A stretch of DNA of 64,000 bases from Streptosporangium becharense. Lineage in GTDB: Bacteria > Actinomycetota > Actinomycetes > Streptosporangiales > Streptosporangiaceae. The DNA lies in assembly GCF_014204985.1 (NCBI RefSeq), contig NZ_JACHMP010000001.1, positions 7,626,001 to 7,690,000 on the forward strand, written 5' to 3'. The position numbers and the translations under genes were made by a program. The notes under the pieces are model-generated. The model was given only the letters and a program-made list of their open reading frames with translations, was not told the DNA's origin and ran no database searches. Each line of letters begins with the position of its first letter. The first letter of the stretch is position 1. Positions 59,078 to 64,000 of this stretch are shown one piece after another.

Positions 59078-59838
59078 GCACCGACGACATGAGCGTCCAT
59101 GAGCACCCCCGCATGGGCACCGACGACATGGGCACCGACGACATGAGCGGCGGCGCCGCCCCGCACGACCCGTCCCCGCCCGCGCAGTCCGTCCGGGTCC
59201 TGCTCGCCGAGGACCAGGTGCTGATCCGCGACAGCCTCAAGCTCCTCATCGACACCGCACCGGGGCTCACCGCCGTGGCCGAGGCCGGCACCGGCGCCGA
59301 AGCGGTGCTCCTGGCCCGTCGGCACCGGCCCGACGTCGTCCTCATGGACGTGCGCATGCCGGACATGGACGGCATCGAGGCGACACGGCGCATCTGCGCC
59401 GACCCCGCCTGTGCCGGCGCGCGCGTACTGATCCTCACCACGTTCGATCTGGACGAGTACGTGTACGCGTCGCTGCGGGCCGGCGCGAGCGGCTTCCTCC
59501 TCAAGAGCGCCACGGCGACCGAGCTGTTGGCCGCCGTTCGCGTCGTCGCCTCCGGTGAGGCGCTGCTCGCGCCGACCGTCACCCGCAGGCTCATCAGCGA
59601 ATTCCTGCACGGCCCTCGCCCCGCCCCGGCCACGAGAGACCTCAACGACATCACCCAGCGTGAGCGCGAGGTGCTCGCCCTCATCGGAAAGGGGATGTCC
59701 AACTCCGAGATCGCCGAGCACCTGCACCTCACCGTCGGCACGGTCAAGACCCACATCAGCCGTCTCCTGGCCAAACTGCAGGCCCGCGACCGGGCCCAGC
59801 TCGTCATCGCCGCCTACGAGGGCGGGCTCATCACCTAG
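59074..59838 (+). CDS. NarL/LuxR-type response regulator with repetitive N-terminus
   Basis: A 254-residue regulator. Residues about 41-160 form the receiver domain (RVLLAEDQVLIRDSLKLLID, phospho-Asp in DVVLMDVRMPDMDGIEATRR, switch Thr in LILTTFD, Lys in GFLLKSATATELL). The C-terminal LuxR helix-turn-helix is ITQREREVLALIGKGMSNSE, then IAEHLHLTVGTVKTHISRLL. The first 37 residues are a repeat-built extension with three (S/G)TDDM units that most relatives lack. The true start could be a later ATG near 59140. Confidence 0.93.
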   Translation: MSTDDMSVHEHPRMGTDDMGTDDMSGGAAPHDPSPPAQSVRVLLAEDQVLIRDSLKLLIDTAPGLTAVAEAGTGAEAVLLARRHRPDVVLMDVRMPDMDGIEATRRICADPACAGARVLILTTFDLDEYVYASLRAGASGFLLKSATATELLAAVRVVASGEALLAPTVTRRLISEFLHGPRPAPATRDLNDITQREREVLALIGKGMSNSEIAEHLHLTVGTVKTHISRLLAKLQARDRAQLVIAAYEGGLIT

Positions 59839-60001
59839 CCGGGCGGCCGCCGGTGACCGATCGGCCACTCTTCGAACGGCGGCCCCGCCTGCGCACGTGA
59901 AGTCGTACGCCGACGGCGGGTCCCCCTCCACTGCCCGATGATGGGCGGCACCCGGGATCCGTCGAGGGGCCCACGGCGTCGGCCTGTCGTTGACGAAGCT
60001 G

Positions 60002-60604
60002 TCACCGGCCGGGGCCTCGGCGGCCGTCGCGGTCGCCCGTCGCCGCGATGGCCGCGATCAGCACGGCTTCGCCGGCGTTGCCCAGGACGGGTACCGTCAC
60101 GGCGGCGCCCGCGGTGGCCAGGAGCGCGGCCGCACCCAGGCAGAGCCACGGTGTGCGCCGCCGCACCCACAGCGTGACACCCGCGGCCAGCAGGATCACC
60201 GTGGTGACCAGCGCGGCGATCGGCGGCCCCGGAGGGTCGGCGGAGACGTGGCGCAGGGTGCCGGACCACCAGCGGGGCTCCAGCCGCAGATCCGCGAGGC
60301 TCACGGTGTCCAGGACGATCAGCGCGCCGGCCAGGCCCCACGCCGGGGCGGTGAGCCCGCGGCGTACGAGGGCGGCCGCGTGGACGATGAGCAGCGGGGT
60401 GAGGACGGCGTGGGCGATGAAGCGGCCGGTGCTGAGCGCCTGGAGTCCCGGCCCTTCACCGATCAGCCGTCCGGCTCCGACGACCGCCGAGTCGTAGGCG
60501 ACGCCCGCCGCGACGGCGAACGGGATCCACAGGCCGGATCGGGCCAGTCGTACGGCCAGAGCCGCCTGGACCAGGGCGAGCCCGCCGTACAGGACCGAGA
60601 TCAC
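60002..60604 (-). CDS. Small integral membrane protein
   Basis: A 200-residue protein with about six hydrophobic segments (VLYGGLALVQAALAVRLA, WIPFAVAAGVAYDSAVV, FIAHAVLTPLLIVHAAALV, WGLAGALIVLDTVSLA, IAALVTTVILLAAGVTLWV, CLGAAALLATAGAAVTV). No family recognised. The GTG start (60602-60604) has no ribosome site of its own but overlaps the stop of a nine-codon leader frame with a strong site, so translation is probably coupled. Divergent from the nitrilase operon. Confidence 0.7.
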   Translation of the reverse strand: MISVLYGGLALVQAALAVRLARSGLWIPFAVAAGVAYDSAVVGAGRLIGEGPGLQALSTGRFIAHAVLTPLLIVHAAALVRRGLTAPAWGLAGALIVLDTVSLADLRLEPRWWSGTLRHVSADPPGPPIAALVTTVILLAAGVTLWVRRRTPWLCLGAAALLATAGAAVTVPVLGNAGEAVLIAAIAATGDRDGRRGPGR

Positions 60605-60630
60605 GACAGTACGACGTGGTTGAGCACCAT
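60601..60630 (-). CDS. Nine-residue leader peptide
   Basis: CCAGGAGGCG precedes an ATG that encodes MVLNHVVLS and a TGA. The TGA overlaps the GTG start of the membrane protein (GTGA). The perfect ribosome site here and its absence at the main start suggest a coupling or attenuation leader. It could also signal a frameshift in the membrane-protein gene. Confidence 0.4.
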   Translation of the reverse strand: MVLNHVVLS

Positions 60631-60675
60631 CGCCTCCTGGACATTCGCTCCGGTTTCGCGAGATCCTAACTGTTG

Positions 60676-60688
60676 GAAACGTTGTTTC
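60676..60688. promoter_or_regulatory. Palindrome in nitrilase-operon promoter
   Basis: GAAACGTTGTTTC (GAAAC-GTT-GTTTC) lies 23 bases before the nitrilase start in the divergent region. Candidate operator for an unknown repressor. Confidence 0.45.
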
Positions 60689-60711
60689 TCTAGACGTAAC
60701 GGGGAGCGGGC

Positions 60712-62346
60712 ATGGTGCGCGTCGCCGCGGTGCAGTTCGCAACCGGCCAGGATGTGACCGCCAACCTCGCGACCTGCCTGCGAATGATCGACTCCGCCGC
60801 CGGGCGGGGTGCCGAGCTGATCGTGCTGCCCGAGTTCTGCAACCACCTGTCCTGGTACGAGAGCCGCGACCACGCGCGCCGCCTGGCCTGCCGGCACGGA
60901 GACCGGTTCCTGGACGCCGTCGCCGGTCGCGCCGCGCGGCACCGCGCGTACGTCAAGCTCGGCGTCACCCTGGACCGCGGGGACGGCCGCGTCACGGGCG
61001 CCTCCCTGCTGTACGGGCCGTCCGGCACGCTGCTCGGCGAGGCCGACAAGCAGGTGCTGATGGGTGCGGAGAACGACCATCTGGATCCGGGGACGGTCGT
61101 GGGCCCGGTGGTGGCGACCCCGGTCGGCCGGCTGGGCATGTACGCCTGCATGGAGGGCGTGATCAGCGAGGTCACCCGCGGGCTGGCGCTGCGCGGCGCC
61201 CAGGTCCTGCTCAACAGCCTGAACTCCTTCGCCGTGGACGAGGCGAGCCTGCACGTCCCGGTCCGCGCCGCGGAGAACAGGGTGTGGGTGATCGCCGCCA
61301 ACAAGGTCGGGCCGCTGCTGCCCGCCGACAGGGCGGAGCTGATCGGCGCCGGGCTGGGCATCGCGCCCGGGTGGCTGCACGGCGCGGGTGAGAGCCAGGT
61401 CGTCGCCCCCGACGGCACCGTCGTGGCCAGAGCGCCGCGGACCGGTGAGGCCGTCGTGGTGGCCGACGTCGACGTGGCCCTGGCCGACGACAAGGTCAGA
61501 GCAGACGGCACGGACGTGCTGGCCTGTCGCCGTCCCGCCCTCTACCGGCCGATCGCCGCCGAACCCCGCGGCCGCAGAGCTCCCGCCGGCGCGCACGGCG
61601 TGGCCGTGGCCGTGGTCAGGCCGCGCGCGGGGCCCGGGAGCGCGACGGAGCTCCTGCGGCGGGCGGCCGAGGACGGGGTGCGGTTGCTCGTACTGCCCGA
61701 GCTGTGCGGGGTGAGGGCCGAGGAGGCGGCGCGGGCCGTGCGCGGGACCGGCGCGCACGTGGTGCTCAGTGAGATCCGCGGCCGCGCGCACGAAGGGCTG
61801 CTGGTCTCGGCCGAGGGGATCGTGGGACGCCAGCGCAAGCTCCACCCGTCCGCGCGGCAGGCAGGGCGGGTCACCGTGTTCGGGGACCGGCTGGAGGTCT
61901 TCGCGCTGCCCTGGGGGAGACTGGCCGTCGTCGTCGGCGACGACACGGTTTTCCCGGAGACGTTCAGGCTGGCGGCACTGGCCGACGCCGACGTCGTCGC
62001 GGCGCCCTTCACCCCGTCCGAGCCGTGGGAGTTGCGGTACGGCCTGCTGGAGCGGGCCGCGGAGAACCGGCTCAACGTCGTCGCCGCCGGACACGACGGG
62101 CCGGAGGGCCTCGCCGGCGCCATCCTGGCCGCACCGCGGGACTTCACGCTCTGGACCGCCTGGGAAGGCCCGTTCACCGGCCGCATCAGCCACCCGGTCG
62201 TCACCCCGGTCGGGAACGGCGACCGCGTGGTGCGCGCCGAGGTCCACCCGGCCCAGGCCGTCAACCGGCACGTCTCGCGCGGCACCGACCTGGTGGACGG
62301 CAGGCCGTGGCGGCTCGCCGACGCGCTCGTGGAAGGAGAGGCATGA
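60712..62346 (+). CDS. Tandem carbon-nitrogen hydrolase; second domain inactive
   Basis: A 544-residue protein made of two nitrilase-superfamily domains. Domain 1 (about 1-270) has the full triad: Glu41 in LIVLPEFCN, Lys113 in GEADKQVLMG and Cys146 in LGMYACMEGV. Domain 2 (about 295-540) keeps Glu330 (LLVLPELCG) and Lys376 (GRQRKLHPSA), but the Cys position is GDD (410-411), so it cannot form the thioester. Domain 1 is probably an amidase or carbamoylase. ATG at 60712. Its stop overlaps the next start as ATGA. Confidence 0.88.
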   Translation: MVRVAAVQFATGQDVTANLATCLRMIDSAAGRGAELIVLPEFCNHLSWYESRDHARRLACRHGDRFLDAVAGRAARHRAYVKLGVTLDRGDGRVTGASLLYGPSGTLLGEADKQVLMGAENDHLDPGTVVGPVVATPVGRLGMYACMEGVISEVTRGLALRGAQVLLNSLNSFAVDEASLHVPVRAAENRVWVIAANKVGPLLPADRAELIGAGLGIAPGWLHGAGESQVVAPDGTVVARAPRTGEAVVVADVDVALADDKVRADGTDVLACRRPALYRPIAAEPRGRRAPAGAHGVAVAVVRPRAGPGSATELLRRAAEDGVRLLVLPELCGVRAEEAARAVRGTGAHVVLSEIRGRAHEGLLVSAEGIVGRQRKLHPSARQAGRVTVFGDRLEVFALPWGRLAVVVGDDTVFPETFRLAALADADVVAAPFTPSEPWELRYGLLERAAENRLNVVAAGHDGPEGLAGAILAAPRDFTLWTAWEGPFTGRISHPVVTPVGNGDRVVRAEVHPAQAVNRHVSRGTDLVDGRPWRLADALVEGEA

Positions 62347-63143
62347 GGGAAACGCTCCGGCACGTCGAGCAGATGCTCGACGAGTCACCGGTGGTCGACG
62401 TCACCGAGACGTTCGAGCGGTTCCGCGGCATGCTCGCAGCCCTCAAAGCCAAGATCGACGCGAGGTTCGAGCTGACCGCCGATCCCGGCTCGATCGGCGC
62501 CTACGGGGCCCACCCCGGCGGGCCGGGCGGCCGGATCGACGCCTACTGCGGCCCGGAGATCGACTGGATGGTCCACTCCTGGCTGGGCGACCCGGCGGCG
62601 GGCTTCGCCAACCTGCACCTCACCGTCTGGCTCGGCCCGCAGGTCGACGTGCCGCACCTGGGCGTCGCGCTGCTCCTGTGGCCCGAGGGGTGGTTCTACC
62701 AGAACTACATCCCCCGGGTGAACCTGGCCGGGCACGGCGACTACTACGACCGCCACTACGCGCCGCTCGAGGCGGACTGGCTGCGCTTCAGGGAGGAGAA
62801 CCCGGACTTCACCTGGTTCACCAGCCGGGCCGGGTTCATCCGCGCCGGCCTGTCGCCCAACGCCTACTGCTACTCCTTCCCCCGTACGCGGGGCAACGCC
62901 GACGTGGTCGGCGAGCTGCTGCACGCGCGGGTCGACCACTGGCTGCGCCTGGTGGACGGGGCCGAACCCGTGCCGCGGGCCGGCAGGGCGGCGCTGGCCG
63001 CCACCGACCTGGCGATCCGCAGGAACATCGCCGAGCGCGACCCGGCCAACGCGCTGGGCGTGCGCTACTTCGGCCGGGAGCTGACCGACCGCCTGGTCCG
63101 CGCGCTGTGGGGCGGCGACCGCGTGCTGCCGAGGCCCGGGTGA
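62343..63143 (+). CDS. Red-chlorophyll-catabolite-reductase-like (bilin reductase fold) protein
   Basis: A 266-residue protein. GFANLHLTVWLGPQVDVPHL, LLLWPEGWFYQNYIPRVNLA, HGDYYDRHYAPLEADWL and FIRAGLSPNAYCYSFPRTRG follow the order of conserved blocks in plant red chlorophyll catabolite reductase, a relative of ferredoxin-dependent bilin reductases, including the D-x-DY...YY and SP-x-A segments. This is recognised by eye, without alignment. Coupled to the nitrilase gene (ATGA) and followed by a Rieske oxygenase. It may reduce a linear tetrapyrrole or another conjugated product. Confidence 0.55.
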   Translation: MRETLRHVEQMLDESPVVDVTETFERFRGMLAALKAKIDARFELTADPGSIGAYGAHPGGPGGRIDAYCGPEIDWMVHSWLGDPAAGFANLHLTVWLGPQVDVPHLGVALLLWPEGWFYQNYIPRVNLAGHGDYYDRHYAPLEADWLRFREENPDFTWFTSRAGFIRAGLSPNAYCYSFPRTRGNADVVGELLHARVDHWLRLVDGAEPVPRAGRAALAATDLAIRRNIAERDPANALGVRYFGRELTDRLVRALWGGDRVLPRPG

Positions 63144-63306
63144 CCGGCCCGCCGCGGCGGGCGGCGAGGAGCGCGGGTGAGGCGCCGTCCGCCGCCGCCC
63201 GTCCGGAGGCCCGCCACCCGGCGGCCCCGGACGGCGACCGGCCGGCCGGCGTGTCCCGGCACGGAGGCGGGCCGTACCCGATGGTGCCGCTGTCGAGGAG
63301 GAGACC

Positions 63307-64000
63307 ATGCTCAAGAACTTCTGGTACGCGGTGGAGTTCGGCCACGCGGTCGGCCGCCGGCCCCGCAGGGTCACCTGCCTCGGACAGGACTTCGTGATCT
63401 GGCGGCGCCGCGACGGCCGGATCGCGTGCCTGTCCGACCTGTGCGTGCACCGGGGAGGCGCGCTGTCGATGGGCACGCTGGTCGGCGACGACTCCATCGC
63501 CTGCCCCTACCACGGCTGGGAGTACGACCCGGACGGCAGGTGCGTGAAGATCCCGGCCAACCCGCCGGGGCGGGGCATCCCCCGTAAGGCGCGGGTCGAC
63601 GCCTACCCGGTGGTCGAGAGGTACGGGATGGTGTGGGCCTTCCTCGGCGACCTGCCCGAGGACGAGCGGCCGCCGATCCCGCACATCCCCCAGCATGGGG
63701 ACCCGGCGTTCCGGGCGGTCCACTGGGAGACCACGGTCGAGGCCAACTACGAGCGCACGCTGGAGAACGTGATCGACGCGGCGCACACCCCGTTCGTGCA
63801 CGGCACCGCGTTCGGCAACCCGGACAGGCCGCAGATCCCCGACTTCGAGATCACCGGCGACGACTGGCACGCCGAGGCCGACATCCTGCTCAGCCCTCCG
63901 CCGCCGAAGGGCCTGTGGGGAGCGCTGGCCCGGCGCAGGCCCCGCGTGGAGTACGTCGTGGTCTCCAACGGCTGGTACCTGCCCAACATCGTCAAACTGC
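63307..64000 (+). CDS. Rieske non-heme iron oxygenase, alpha subunit (runs off the window)
   Basis: The first 231 residues of a Rieske oxygenase. Rieske ligands are Cys46/His48 in DLCVHRGG and Cys66/His69 in ACPYHGWEYD, spaced as usual. The mononuclear-iron site is ENVIDAAHTPFVHG with Asp157, His160 and His165. This VanA/pheophorbide-oxygenase-like class cuts O-methyl groups or oxygenates rings. GAGGAGGAGACC precedes the ATG at 63307, 163 bases after the reductase-like gene on the same strand. The C-terminus lies beyond the window. Confidence 0.92.
   Translation, partial: MLKNFWYAVEFGHAVGRRPRRVTCLGQDFVIWRRRDGRIACLSDLCVHRGGALSMGTLVGDDSIACPYHGWEYDPDGRCVKIPANPPGRGIPRKARVDAYPVVERYGMVWAFLGDLPEDERPPIPHIPQHGDPAFRAVHWETTVEANYERTLENVIDAAHTPFVHGTAFGNPDRPQIPDFEITGDDWHAEADILLSPPPPKGLWGALARRRPRVEYVVVSNGWYLPNIVKL

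Noticed and set aside
1..64000. CRISPR arrays, tRNA or rRNA genes
   Set aside because: No regularly spaced repeat-spacer arrays and no tRNA- or rRNA-like sequence was seen on reading; a tRNAscan run would settle the tRNA point.

Overview
The window is high-GC DNA with strong G/C bias at third codon positions, frequent GTG and TTG starts, 4-base stop/start overlaps and IclR, TetR, LacI and PadR regulators. This fits a soil actinomycete of the Streptosporangium/Nonomuraea/Actinomadura kind; genus cannot be fixed from the sequence. No rRNA, tRNA or CRISPR array was seen.

Region 1 (1-6 kb): the end of a zinc alcohol dehydrogenase, a tyrosine recombinase, a small acidic protein, a stand-alone CBM48 domain, an odd membrane protein with a decayed dihydroorotate-dehydrogenase-like head, and a 1.4 kb gene-poor stretch holding an AT-rich inverted repeat.

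Region 2 (5.7-24.3 kb) is a catabolic cluster for a hydrophobic, probably alicyclic (terpenoid or steroid-like) substrate. It encodes a complete class I P450 system (P450, [2Fe-2S] ferredoxin, ferredoxin reductase), four hydrolase or SDR genes, an SMP-30 lactonase-like protein, a long Baeyer-Villiger monooxygenase, a class III CoA-transferase, a pair of overlapping acyl-CoA dehydrogenases, a crotonase lacking both usual glutamates, and IclR and TetR regulators. The implied route is hydroxylation, oxidation to ketone, Baeyer-Villiger ring expansion, lactone opening, CoA activation and beta-oxidation. Three copies of a 15-bp palindrome (14088, 14635, 22895) sit at separate promoters and suggest one regulon.

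Region 3 (24.4-31.9 kb) is an accessory island bounded by a 64-bp inverted repeat (59/64 identical, ends facing outwards). It holds a TetR/FAD-monooxygenase pair, a small secreted RTX-type protein, a uridine-kinase-like enzyme, broken Tn3-family transposase and resolvase genes, a DUF6461-like protein and a NYN-LOTUS protein.

Region 4 (31.9-47.9 kb) is a glycoside-degradation locus: GH78, GH43, a LacI regulator and GH2 on the minus strand; GH1, an MFS sugar transporter and two GH3 enzymes on the plus strand. Four 14-bp LacI-type operators lie in front of lacI and in the divergent GH2/GH1 promoter. The enzyme set fits trimming of sugars from rhamnosylated plant glycosides.

Region 5 (47.9-64 kb): an IclR gene divergent from a two-component-type flavin monooxygenase and an aldehyde dehydrogenase, preceded by what looks like a flavin-reductase relic; a PadR/DUF1048/ABC exporter operon; a serpin with a polyproline reactive loop; a two-component system; and, running off the end, an operon with a tandem nitrilase (second domain inactive), a protein resembling plant red chlorophyll catabolite reductase, and a Rieske oxygenase. 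That last operon is the most unusual part of the window.
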